Source: JAFNGF01 sp964567045 (lineage in GTDB: Bacteria; Planctomycetota; Phycisphaerae; Sedimentisphaerales; Anaerobacaceae). Taken from it: a stretch of DNA of 64,000 nucleotides. Below the pieces are notes generated by a model. The model ran no database searches and had not been told where the DNA came from. It was given only the letters and a program-made list of their open reading frames with translations. Below are positions 18,085 through 25,776 of this stretch, piece after piece; positions within the stretch are counted from its first letter, which is position 1; each line of letters starts with the position of its first letter. The DNA is taken from contig CAZMLE010000007.1 of NCBI GenBank assembly GCA_964567045.1, forward strand, positions 39,013-103,012. Direction: 5' to 3'. The translations under genes and the position numbers were made by a program.

Positions 18085-18111
18085 TTGAAAAGCGAAAAGG
18101 GAAGGTGAGTT

Positions 18112-18768
18112 ATGTCCAGAAAAGAATTATCTCTAATGGCGATAGTATGTGCACTCTGTGCCTGCAATCTAGAGGCACAAGAAATTCATGGAGACCTCTA
18201 TAATGGGTCTGGCGAAATAATTCGAGTGCGCGGCGCTGAAGACCTCAATGTTTATGGAAGCATCCAGAACTTCGGTACAATACTCATCGTACCAACCAGG
18301 TCTGTCTGGGCACAATATGGATTTCAGAACTCGGGTCTTGTAGAGATAATGGGTGGCCCGTGCTCAAGTGTTCAGACCTTCACGAATTATGCCACAGGAA
18401 CAATCAAAGGATGCGGTAGCGTCGGATCCTCAGGCGGTTGCGTCGACAACAAAGGTCTTATTTGGAGTGTGGGCGGCTCACTCATCCTCTATAGCGGCAT
18501 CGGCGATCCGAAGAAAGCCGGTATCAGTAATACGGGTACGTTGAGGAACAGTCCGGGAACAAGTCTTACGGTAATATTCTGGCCTTCTTTTGTGCCCGAC
18601 GTGAAAAACCAAGGCACTGTAGAGATCAACGCAGATGGTGCCCTTGTCTTTGACTGCCCGGAAGCGGCAACGCTGGGGCTTTTCCTTCTTGTGGCAGCGA
18701 CTTTTCGCTGCTGGGCCATAATTTGTTCGGCCAAGTCAAATTTAGGTATGTCGGTCGAGGCACGCTGA
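18112..18768 (+). pseudogene. Truncated tandem paralogue of the secreted dockerin protein
   Basis: The first ~180 codons match the gene at 17110 closely, in DNA as well as protein (RKEL(S/A)LMA(I/M)VCALCACNL; matching GTVEINADGALVFDC against GTIEVASDGSVVFDC). At about base 18657 similarity stops. The remaining ~35 residues (from PEAATLGLF) are the antisense reading of another open frame (minus 18489-18812), and the dockerin tail is missing. I therefore read it as a copy cut by a rearrangement. It may still be translated to TGA 18768. Confidence 0.7.
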
Positions 18769-18812
18769 TTTCCGGGGTCTCGTTGTCGGTTGTTGTTATT
18801 CTTGCCTGCCAT
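18489..18812 (-). CDS. Small basic protein, probably truncated at its 3' end
   Basis: The frame from ATG 18812 has a good ribosome site (AGAGGAG, six bases before) and begins with an Asn/Arg-rich stretch, then IPKFDLAEQIMAQQRKVAATRRKSP, a credible helical, basic segment. I have an impression that short planctomycete proteins share this FDLAEQIMAxQRK motif but cannot verify it. After about residue 52 the frame runs antisense through the truncated gene at 18112, so the true 3' part seems lost at the junction near 18657. It is divergent from the sigma factor gene. Confidence 0.45.
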   Translation of the reverse strand: MAGKNNNNRQRDPGNQRASTDIPKFDLAEQIMAQQRKVAATRRKSPSVAASGQSKTRAPSALISTVPWFFTSGTKEGQNITVRLVPGLFLNVPVLLIPAFFGSPMPL

Positions 18813-18972
18813 CACAATCTCCTCTGACACCTGTATAATGTAACGAAACTGGCCAGAGCAGTCAAGGGCAAAATGATGAGGTATGTGGAAACGTGGAAAC
18901 CAGGTGCCAGGTGTGTTTCTGCTCAGTTTTTTGTAACTTTTCGCCGCCAGGAAGCGATAGACTGATGGGTAG

Positions 18973-19599
18973 ATGGATGCTCTGGGCATTACCATGACCT
19001 CCGACCTTGAGAAGAGAAACGCAACCGCCAGCGATGTGCAAGTTGCGCGGCGGGTTCTGAAAGGTGATAGAGAAGCCTTCGAGGTCTTGGTACGTCGCTA
19101 TAGTCGGCAGGTGTTTATTGTGGTTGGACGCCATGTCCCACTCGATGCAGTGGAGTCGGTGGCTCAGGAAGTGTTCGTCAGTGCGTTTCGGTCGCTCGGC
19201 ATTTATGAGCCGGAGCAGCCCTTTGAGCACTGGTTACTGCGAATTGCAAGGCGACGGTGTTGCGATTACTGGCGCCAGCGCCAGCGAAGACGCGAGATAC
19301 CTAGCACGGTGCTCTCAGATGAGCAGTCCTCGCTTCTGGAACGCATGTCGGCGAGACGCGAGAGAGACGAGTTTGAACGAGACGGACGGCAAGCCGATGC
19401 CAAAGACCTGGTGCTTCAAGCTTTGGGACAACTGAACCCTGAAGATCGTCTTCTCGTGGAGTGCATCTACTTTGAACAACTGCCACTAAGAGAGGTTGCA
19501 GCCTCACTGAACTGGTCGTTACCTAAGGCTAAGGTGCGGGCGTTTCGCATCCGCAAGAAGCTGCGTCAGATCATCGAACAGCTCTGCGAAGGAGCATGA
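18973..19599 (+). CDS. ECF-type RNA polymerase sigma factor
   Basis: The 208-residue product has sigma region 2 (DREAFEVLVRRYSRQVFIVVGRH...SVAQEVFVSAFRSL, then EHWLLRIARRRCCDYWRQRQRR) and region 4 (ALGQLNPEDRLLVECIYFEQLPLREVAASLNWSLPKAKVRAFRIRKKLRQ). It would direct RNA polymerase to a small regulon. An ATG at 18994 is an alternative start. It is followed by a short single-span membrane protein and a CpxP-like periplasmic protein, which suggests an envelope- or metal-stress circuit, with the nearby efflux genes as possible targets. Confidence 0.9.
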   Translation: MDALGITMTSDLEKRNATASDVQVARRVLKGDREAFEVLVRRYSRQVFIVVGRHVPLDAVESVAQEVFVSAFRSLGIYEPEQPFEHWLLRIARRRCCDYWRQRQRRREIPSTVLSDEQSSLLERMSARRERDEFERDGRQADAKDLVLQALGQLNPEDRLLVECIYFEQLPLREVAASLNWSLPKAKVRAFRIRKKLRQIIEQLCEGA

Positions 19600-19623
19600 T
19601 CTGGGCACAGAAGAGGTCAGGAT

Positions 19624-19941
19624 ATGAGAATAGGCAAGAGCAAGACAGGGCGTGTCGAGCGAATGTTGGCCGAGGCTTATGAAAATCGGCTGGTGCCCGA
19701 GGCGTCTGACCTGTGGCACGAGAAGGTAATGCAGGCAATCCGTGCCGAACCGAGCGTGCCGCAGGTTGTCCCGTTACGTATGGAGGCCCGAATTGCATGG
19801 CGCGCGGCGCTAGCCACAGCGGCCGCAGCAGCCATTGTGACCGCCGTGGGCCTACGGGTCATGCCCTCAGATGCCCGACTGGCTTGGGAACTTCAGAGGG
19901 ACGGGGTCCTGTCTGAATGGGTTCTAGAGACTGGAGAATAA
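19624..19941 (+). CDS. Small single-span membrane protein, possible anti-sigma factor
   Basis: The 105 residues consist of a ~55-residue charged N-terminal part (RVERMLAEAYENRLVPEASDLWHEKVMQAIR), one Ala-rich membrane helix (~residues 59-80), and a short external tail. Position right after the sigma gene (24 bases) and topology fit a minimal anti-sigma factor, but no zinc-binding HxxxCxxC motif is present, so this is by context only. A ribosome site (AGGTCAGGA) precedes the ATG. Confidence 0.6.
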   Translation: MRIGKSKTGRVERMLAEAYENRLVPEASDLWHEKVMQAIRAEPSVPQVVPLRMEARIAWRAALATAAAAAIVTAVGLRVMPSDARLAWELQRDGVLSEWVLETGE

Positions 19942-19943
19942 AA

Positions 19944-20336
19944 ATGAACATGCGGGTAAAGATGTGGATGGCGTTGGCGATCGTGTTTGTATCCGGTGCG
20001 GTCATCGGGTTTTTTGGCGGGCAGGCGTATGTAAGTTGGCGCGTGGCCGTCATGATGCACCGCGGACCGGCGGGCCTGCAGGAGTTCATGCTCAAGCGCA
20101 TCCAGCAACGACTGCAGCCACGGCAAGACCAGATGCCTGCGATCGAGGAGCTGATTGCCCGGGTGGTCAAGGAATTGGAAGAGCATCGTCGCCGCCAGGA
20201 GGCCGAACAGTGGGCGAGGATAAAGGAGGCCTTATCGCAGATGCAACCGGTTTTGACGGCCGAACAACGGGCGGTGTTTGACCGCATGAGTCTGGAAGAC
20301 CTGCTTCCTGGACCGCCCCTCAAATCGCGGCAGTAG
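19944..20336 (+). CDS. CpxP/Spy-like periplasmic sensor protein
   Basis: The 130-residue product has a signal anchor (MWMALAIVFVSGAVIGFFGGQAYVSW) and a charged helical part with two Lxx(R/E)Q-type segments (LKRIQQRLQPRQDQMPAIEELI; QMQPVLTAEQRAVFDRM). This is the layout of the Spy/CpxP/CnrX-like family of periplasmic chaperones and metal sensors. It starts two bases after the previous stop, so the two are probably translationally linked. A terminator follows at 20368. In metal-resistance ECF systems a protein of this kind senses the signal and controls the anti-sigma factor; that role is inferred. Confidence 0.7.
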   Translation: MNMRVKMWMALAIVFVSGAVIGFFGGQAYVSWRVAVMMHRGPAGLQEFMLKRIQQRLQPRQDQMPAIEELIARVVKELEEHRRRQEAEQWARIKEALSQMQPVLTAEQRAVFDRMSLEDLLPGPPLKSRQ

Positions 20337-20367
20337 CGTAAGCTCAAGTCGTCCTCACGTAGCGTAC

Positions 20368-20402
20368 AAAAGCATTGCCGAGGGGACAGTGGCTTTTTTT
20401 TT
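20368..20402 (+). terminator. Rho-independent terminator after the sigma operon
   Basis: AAAAGC-ATTG (20368-20377) pairs with CAGT-G-GCTTTT (20387-20397), with one bulged G and a 9-base loop, followed by an unbroken run of T to 20402. It separates the sigma/CpxP-like genes from the efflux genes that begin at 20477. Confidence 0.75.
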
Positions 20403-20476
20403 GTAACCAGGCGTTTTAAGTGAACGATTAGGAAGGTGAATAGGGCAGAGAGTCGATTTCGGCCAGGAGCAGGATC

Positions 20477-21835
20477 ATGAGAACTTTGGTTAATAAAGGC
20501 ATCGTCATGTTCGCCATACTGGGGACCGTCTGTGGAGTTGCCGCTTGGCATCTTCGAGTCGGCGCTGGACAGACGGCCTCCTTTCGCACGGCGAAGGTGA
20601 CGCGCGGAAACCTGCTTGTCTCCAACAGCGCCACCGGCACCGTTGAACCTGAAGAGGTGATTGATGTGGGCGCACAGGTCCTTGGGCGAATCCTATCGTT
20701 TGGAAGGGATGCCAGCGGCACAATGGTTGATTACGGGTCGGTCGTCGAAGAAGGGACAGTCCTGGCCCACATCGATGACTCGCTGTACTTGACGGAGGTA
20801 GCCCAGGCTGAAGCGCAGGTCCAGTCCGCCAAGGGTGGCCTGGAGCATGCGGAAGCGGAGCTGGAGCAAATGAAGGCCAAGCTCTACCAGGCCGGGCATG
20901 ACTGGGAGCGAGCCCAGAAGCTTGGGCGCTCCGAGGCCCTGGCGCAGGTCAGTTATGACACCTACCAGTCGGCGTATGAGATGGCCAAGGCGAATGTTGC
21001 GATGGGTGAGGCGGCAATCTTGCAGGCCAGAGCCGCGATTGCTCAAGCCGAGGCCTCCCTGCGGCGGGCACAGCAGAATCTCGGTTACTGCACGATCAAA
21101 TCGCCGGTCAAGGGCGTGATCATCGACCGCCGGGTCAACATCGGGCAGACGGTGGTTGCCAGCCTGAATGCACCCAGCTTGTTCCTGCTGGCCAAGGACC
21201 TCACGCGCATGCAGGTGTGGGTGGCCGTCAACGAGGCCGACATTGGCAAGATTCATCCCGGCCAGCCCGTGACCTTCACCGTAGATGCTTTCCCGGACGA
21301 GACCTTCGAGGGCGAAGTCCGCAAGGTCCGGCTGAACGCCTCGATGACACAGAACGTAGTGACCTATACGGTGGAGATCACAACCGACAACTCGGATGGG
21401 CGTCTTCTGCCATACCTGACCGCCAATATACAGTTCGAGCTGGATCACCGCACCGATGTGTTGCTGGTGCCGAACGCTGCGCTGAAGTGGAAGCCATCGC
21501 GCGGGCAAATCGCGCCGGAGTTTCGCGAGGCGTTCGATAACCGCTCACAGCCTCCATCAGGTGCTGCTGGTGATGTGGCGAACCGAGGCGTCGTCTGGGC
21601 TGTCCAAAGTCGTTACGTGCGGCCTGTCCCCCTCCGCGTGGGCTTGACGGACGACGTTATGACGGAGGTCGAGGGTGAAGGGTTGACTGAAGGGCTGGTG
21701 GTCGTTACGGCACTACAGACCGGGTCGCCAAGGCAGGCTGGCAGCGAGACCGAAACCGAGACCGAAACCACCAATCCGTTCGCCCCGAAGCTGCCGCCCG
21801 GGCCCGGTGGTGGACGGGGCGGCCCGCCGCGGTAG
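20477..21835 (+). CDS. MacA-like periplasmic adaptor of ABC efflux pump
   Basis: The 452-residue product has an N-terminal membrane anchor (~residues 9-27), a biotinyl-lipoyl-like half (GTVEPEEVIDVGAQVLGRI), a long coiled-coil hairpin rich in Ala/Glu/Gln (~residues 95-200), the second lipoyl half (CTIKSPVKGVIIDRRVNIGQTV), and beta-barrel and membrane-proximal domains (VWVAVNEADIGKIHPGQPVTFTVDAFP). It would bridge the inner-membrane ABC transporter and the outer-membrane channel encoded downstream. The tail has a Thr-Glu repeat and a Gly/Pro-rich end. A good ribosome site (AGGAGCAGGA) is present. Substrate not predictable; macrolides, peptides or lipids are typical of the family. Confidence 0.9.
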   Translation: MRTLVNKGIVMFAILGTVCGVAAWHLRVGAGQTASFRTAKVTRGNLLVSNSATGTVEPEEVIDVGAQVLGRILSFGRDASGTMVDYGSVVEEGTVLAHIDDSLYLTEVAQAEAQVQSAKGGLEHAEAELEQMKAKLYQAGHDWERAQKLGRSEALAQVSYDTYQSAYEMAKANVAMGEAAILQARAAIAQAEASLRRAQQNLGYCTIKSPVKGVIIDRRVNIGQTVVASLNAPSLFLLAKDLTRMQVWVAVNEADIGKIHPGQPVTFTVDAFPDETFEGEVRKVRLNASMTQNVVTYTVEITTDNSDGRLLPYLTANIQFELDHRTDVLLVPNAALKWKPSRGQIAPEFREAFDNRSQPPSGAAGDVANRGVVWAVQSRYVRPVPLRVGLTDDVMTEVEGEGLTEGLVVVTALQTGSPRQAGSETETETETTNPFAPKLPPGPGGGRGGPPR

Positions 21836-21866
21836 CAGATATTCTTAGTCGAACGAGCACGCATAT

Positions 21867-22631
21867 ATGGAACTGATCCAACTTCACAACATCTGCAAAA
21901 CTTATTACAGAGGTGACATCGCTATCCCAGTGCTCAGAGATCTATCTCTGACGGTCGAGCGCGGTGAATTACTCGCCTTGATGGGTCCGTCCGGATCAGG
22001 AAAAACCACTTTGATGAACATACTGGGATGCCTTGATCGGGCGACGAGCGGCGAATATTGGCTCGAGGCACAGAAAGTGTCTGGGCTTTCGGCGGACGAA
22101 CGCGCACTGATACGAAACCGTAAGATCGGCTTTGTATTCCAGACCTTTAACCTGCTACCGCGCACCAGCGCCCTGGAGAATGTGGCTATGCCGCTGTCAT
22201 ACGCGCCCGAGCATCTTTCCAATCGTGAGGCTCGACGGCGAGCCGAGGAGATGCTTTGCCGGGTGGGGCTTCAGGAGCGGATGGACCATGAGCCGTCACA
22301 ACTCTCTGGCGGCGAGCAGCAGCGGGTAGCCATTGCCCGGGCCCTCATCAATCGACCAGAGCTTCTGTTTGCCGACGAGCCCACGGGCAACCTGGACTCT
22401 CACACGAGTGAGGAGGTCCTACGCGTGTTCCAACAGCTCAACCAGGAGGACCGCATCACGATTATCGTGGTCACCCACAATGCCAATGTAGCCCGGCACG
22501 CCAGACGGATTATCGGTATCTACGACGGTGTGATCGTCGATGGTGCTTTTGCGTATGCGTACGTGGTGAAACCAACGGAGACGCAGACAGATTCACCGCC
22601 GCCTGCGGCGGAAGTAGGAAACGCACAATGA
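21867..22631 (+). CDS. ABC transporter ATP-binding protein, MacB/LolD type
   Basis: The 254-residue ATPase shows Walker A (GPSGSGKTT, about residues 40-48), the Q-loop region (FVFQTFNLLPR), signature LSGGEQQRVAIARAL and Walker B (LLFADEPTGNLD) followed by the conserved switch His (VVTHN). This is the type-7 ABC subfamily of MacB, LolD and FtsE. Here ATPase and permease are separate genes with a 4-base ATGA overlap, instead of the fused MacB of enterobacteria. It powers export with the adaptor and outer-membrane protein on either side. Confidence 0.93.
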   Translation: MELIQLHNICKTYYRGDIAIPVLRDLSLTVERGELLALMGPSGSGKTTLMNILGCLDRATSGEYWLEAQKVSGLSADERALIRNRKIGFVFQTFNLLPRTSALENVAMPLSYAPEHLSNREARRRAEEMLCRVGLQERMDHEPSQLSGGEQQRVAIARALINRPELLFADEPTGNLDSHTSEEVLRVFQQLNQEDRITIIVVTHNANVARHARRIIGIYDGVIVDGAFAYAYVVKPTETQTDSPPPAAEVGNAQ

Positions 22632-23959
22632 AGGTTTATCATACACTCCGAACAGCAATGAAGGCCCTGCGACGCAATCCGATGCGCGCCGTGCTGACAA
22701 CACTTGGTATCGTCATCGGCGTCGGGGCAGTGATCGCCATGATGGAGATCGGTGCCGGCTCCTCGTCAGCCATCCAGAAGGGTATCGCCAGCATGGGGGC
22801 CGACGTCCTGGTAGTCGTACCGGGCACGGCAGCCACCGCTGGTGTGAGCCAAGGGTCCAGGACCGTCATAACCTTGACGCCCAAGGACTACGAGGCCATC
22901 CTCCGGGAGTGCCCGGCCGTTCGCAATGCCGCCCCGATCGTCGGCGCCAGAGCGCAGGTCATCTATGGCAATCGCAACTGGGTCCCTGATAGGATCATCG
23001 GCACAACCGCTGCGTTCTTGGACGTGCAGGAATGGAGCCTGGATGAGGGTGGCCCCTTTAGCCAGCGCGACGTGCTCAGCGCTAACAAAGTCTGCCTGTT
23101 GGGGCGGACCATAGTCACTGAACTGTTTGATGATGAGTCACCCATTGGCAAGGAGGTTCGCGTCATGGATGTGTCGTTGCGGGTGGTGGGCGTGCTGAGC
23201 GCCAAAGGGGCCAACATGGTGGGCCAGGACCAGGATGACATCCTCCTGGCGCCGTGGACCACCATCAAGTACCGTTTAACCGGTTCCAGACTCGTTCGCA
23301 CTAACCAAAGCGCCGCCAGCAATTCGGGTGGTTCCGTGAACACGTTGAGCAACCTCTACCCTGGCCAGACTGGCAATAGCCCGATGCTGGTCCGCTTCGC
23401 CACCATCGACGTGATCATGACTGCGGCCCGGAGCACTGACGAGATTTCGGCCGCCACTGAGCAGATAACCAACACGCTGCGCGAGCAACATGGCATCCGT
23501 CCAGGCGATGCGAACGATTTTGACATCATCAATTTGACGGAGATAACCAAGACCCTCTCGTCCACAACCACTCTGATGACCAATCTGCTGTTGTGTGTGG
23601 CTACGATCTCACTGGTAGTCGGCGGGGTGGGGATCATGAACATCATGCTCGTCTCAGTCACCGAACGGACCCGCGAGATAGGGCTTCGCATGGCCGTCGG
23701 CGCTAGAACCCGTGATATCCTCTGGCAATTTTTGGTGGAAGCCGTGGTGCTTTGCCTGTGCGGTGGAGCTGCGGGCATCCTGCTGGGCCACGGCGGCTCG
23801 TACCTCGTACGGCTGCTGCTGCGTTGGCCGGTCGAGACTTCGCCGGCCGCCATTTTCACGGCGGTGCTGGTCTCGGCCAGCGTGGGAATCATCTTTGGTT
23901 TCTACCCGGCCTGGAAGGCGTCACGCCTCGATCCGATTGAGGCCCTACGGTACGAGTGA
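22628..23959 (+). CDS. ABC transporter permease, MacB/FtsX type
   Basis: The 443-residue product has one N-terminal membrane helix (RAVLTTLGIVIGVGAVIAMMEIG), a large periplasmic MacB_PCD domain, then three C-terminal helices (LLLCVATISLVVGGVGIMNIMLVSVTERTREIGLRMAVGAR; VLCLCGGAAGILLG; AIFTAVLVSASVGIIFGFYPAWKAS) of an FtsX domain ending SRLDPIEALRYE, the classic MacB end. It overlaps the ATPase gene by four bases. It acts as a mechanotransmission permease in a tripartite pump. Confidence 0.93.
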   Translation: MKVYHTLRTAMKALRRNPMRAVLTTLGIVIGVGAVIAMMEIGAGSSSAIQKGIASMGADVLVVVPGTAATAGVSQGSRTVITLTPKDYEAILRECPAVRNAAPIVGARAQVIYGNRNWVPDRIIGTTAAFLDVQEWSLDEGGPFSQRDVLSANKVCLLGRTIVTELFDDESPIGKEVRVMDVSLRVVGVLSAKGANMVGQDQDDILLAPWTTIKYRLTGSRLVRTNQSAASNSGGSVNTLSNLYPGQTGNSPMLVRFATIDVIMTAARSTDEISAATEQITNTLREQHGIRPGDANDFDIINLTEITKTLSSTTTLMTNLLLCVATISLVVGGVGIMNIMLVSVTERTREIGLRMAVGARTRDILWQFLVEAVVLCLCGGAAGILLGHGGSYLVRLLLRWPVETSPAAIFTAVLVSASVGIIFGFYPAWKASRLDPIEALRYE

Positions 23960-24007
23960 CGGGTTGTACGCGGCTGCATTCGCGAGATCGGACAAAGAGA
24001 ATGGAAC

Positions 24008-25570
24008 ATGCACAAGACTGATCAAATCACTTTGTGCGGGTCACCTCGCGTGGTGTGTCTTGGACTAATGCTTTGCCTAATGGTAATGGCCGGGTGCGCG
24101 GTTGGCCCGGACTTCCAGCCGCCGCAGAGGCAGGTCCCGGACGAGTGGGCTGGGCCTGCCATGATGCGCACCACAGCGCCGGCCAAATCGGCCGAGAGGG
24201 ATCTTGCCAAATGGTGGACGGTCTTTGAAGATCCGACGTTGACCTCCCTTGTGGAAAGAACTGTTCAGTCCAATCTGGATATGAAGTTGGCCGAAGCCCG
24301 GATTCGCCAAGCTCGGGCAGCAAGGAGAGGTGCCCTATCGGGCATCGGTCCAACGGTGAATGCCACGGGCTCATTCCAGCGCAGTCAGTCACCAGGATCA
24401 TCAGGCGGCAGCGCAGGACCGGGCGGCGACGAGGAGGGACCGACCACCAACCAGTACCAAGGCGGATTCGACGCAGGTTGGGAACTGGACATCTTCGGTG
24501 GTGTGAGGCGCGGTGTGGAGGCGGCCGATGCCGACCTGCAGGCCACTGTGGAAATGTACCGCGACGTCTTGATTACACTGGCGGCCGAGGTGGCACGCAA
24601 CTACATCGACCTGCGTGCCTTCCAGCAGCGAATAGCCATTGCCCGACAGAACCTCAAGGGCCAGCAGCATAGCGCCGAACTGACCCGCCAGAGGTTCCAG
24701 GCTGGATTCGTCAGTGGTTTAGATATGGCCAATGCGGACGCCCAAGTGGCGACCACGACTGCCCAGATACCGCTACTGGAGGCATCAGCCCGGCAGGCGA
24801 TCTACAGTCTCAGTGTCCTGCTTGGGCGTGAGCCAGCGGCCCTGATGCAGGAATTGTCGACGCCGTCGGAGATTCCTGCCGGCCCACCGTCTGTTCCCGT
24901 GGGTGTCCCGTCCGAACTGCTGCGCCGACGCCCGGATATCCGCCGGGCCGAGGCGGAGATTCACGCTGCCACGGCGCGCGTTGGCGTAGCCACGGCCGAC
25001 CTGTTCCCGAAGGTTACACTTTCCGGCTCCATCGGCTACCGGGCCAGTGACTTGGACTCATGGTTCGACCGGATTAGCCGCCTCTGGTCACTCGGCCCCG
25101 CAGTCGGTTGGCAGATTTTCGACACCGGCCGCATACGGTCCAATATAGAGGTACAGAAAGCTCTGGAGGAACAGTCGCGCATCACGTATCAACAGACCGT
25201 CTTGGCAGCGCTGAAGGAGGTGGAGAATGTGTTGATCTGGTCAGCAAAAGAACAAGAGCATCGTAAGGCCCTCGCGGAAGCCGTCGCCGCCAACCGAAAG
25301 GCGGTTGAACTGGCGACCAAGCTCTACTTAGAGGGACAAACAGATTTCTTGAACGTACTCAATGCACAGCGGTCTCTGTACTCGTCCGAAGACACTTTGG
25401 CCCAGAGCACCGGCGTGGTCTCCACGAACCTGATCGCCTTGTACAAGGCCCTCGGTGGCGGATGGGGATATGAGAGTTACGGGACCAGCCCCAGTTCGGA
25501 TTGCAGGCTGGCAACTCGCCTGCACGAAGTCGGAATCGCTAGTAATCGCGAATCAGCTATGTCGCGGTGA
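24008..25570 (+). CDS. NodT/OprM-type outer-membrane efflux lipoprotein with foreign C-terminus
   Basis: A lipoprotein signal (MVMAGCAVGPDFQPP) leads two outer-membrane efflux-protein repeats (KWWTVFEDPTL, ARIRQARAARRGAL; LRRRPDIRRAEAEIHAATARVGVATADLFPKVTLSGSIGYR; FLNVLNAQRSLYSSEDTLAQS). The natural end of this family is close to LIALYKALGGGW, reached here at about residue 486. Some 30 further residues follow, of which about the last 25 (from SSDCRLATRLHEVG to the stop) are translated from a 16S rRNA fragment on the same strand. Even the TGA 25568-25570 belongs to that fragment. The channel itself is probably complete. Forms the outer-membrane exit for the MacA/MacB-like genes upstream. Confidence 0.9.
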   Translation: MHKTDQITLCGSPRVVCLGLMLCLMVMAGCAVGPDFQPPQRQVPDEWAGPAMMRTTAPAKSAERDLAKWWTVFEDPTLTSLVERTVQSNLDMKLAEARIRQARAARRGALSGIGPTVNATGSFQRSQSPGSSGGSAGPGGDEEGPTTNQYQGGFDAGWELDIFGGVRRGVEAADADLQATVEMYRDVLITLAAEVARNYIDLRAFQQRIAIARQNLKGQQHSAELTRQRFQAGFVSGLDMANADAQVATTTAQIPLLEASARQAIYSLSVLLGREPAALMQELSTPSEIPAGPPSVPVGVPSELLRRRPDIRRAEAEIHAATARVGVATADLFPKVTLSGSIGYRASDLDSWFDRISRLWSLGPAVGWQIFDTGRIRSNIEVQKALEEQSRITYQQTVLAALKEVENVLIWSAKEQEHRKALAEAVAANRKAVELATKLYLEGQTDFLNVLNAQRSLYSSEDTLAQSTGVVSTNLIALYKALGGGWGYESYGTSPSSDCRLATRLHEVGIASNRESAMSR

Positions 25571-25581
25571 ATGTGTTCCTG
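25489..25581 (+). pseudogene. 16S rRNA fragment (about E. coli 1305-1390 region)
   Basis: The segment contains, in order, CAGTTCGGATTGCAGGCTG, AACTCGCCTGCACGAAGTCG, GAATCGCTAGTAATCGCG, AATCAGCTATGTCGCGGTG and AATGTGTTCCTG. These are the highly conserved helices 41-43 of bacterial small-subunit rRNA, in rRNA order and sense orientation; the GTGTTCCTG ending is of planctomycete type. Similarity stops at about 25581, before the expected GCCTTGTACACACC. One extra G seems present in the helix-41 loop. It overlaps the 3' end of the efflux gene. An insertion of an rRNA piece or an assembly chimera could explain it. Confidence 0.85.
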
Positions 25582-25615
25582 CCCGGCTACGGCGGCATTT
25601 CCAGGCCGGGCAGGA
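25577..25615. repeat. Perfect 11-bp inverted repeat at the rRNA fragment end
   Basis: TCCTGCCCGGC (25577-25587) and GCCGGGCAGGA (25605-25615) are exact inverse complements around a 17-base loop. The left arm begins inside the last bases of the 16S-like segment. It could act as a terminator stem without a T-run, or mark the recombination end point. Confidence 0.65.
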
Positions 25616-25776
25616 TATGGTGCAGATGGGCGGCAGCCAGGCAAAGAAACCAGAAAAAGCCCTGCACCGAAGCGCAAGGCGTTTTTGTTCAAGCACACTA
25701 AGGCCTTGCAGCAAAACGCATAAGGACATCGACCGAGCCTCGGCCCTGTCGTCATGCAGCTGGTCGCAAACACCGG

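Noticed and set aside
18655..18768. PEP-CTERM-like tail (PEAATLGLFLLVAA) of the truncated gene
   Set aside because: It lacks the basic tail, and the DNA is better explained as antisense of a frame with a good ribosome site starting at 18812.
19917..19943. Earlier start for the CpxP-like gene
   Set aside because: ATG 19944 directly follows the preceding stop and begins the signal anchor properly.
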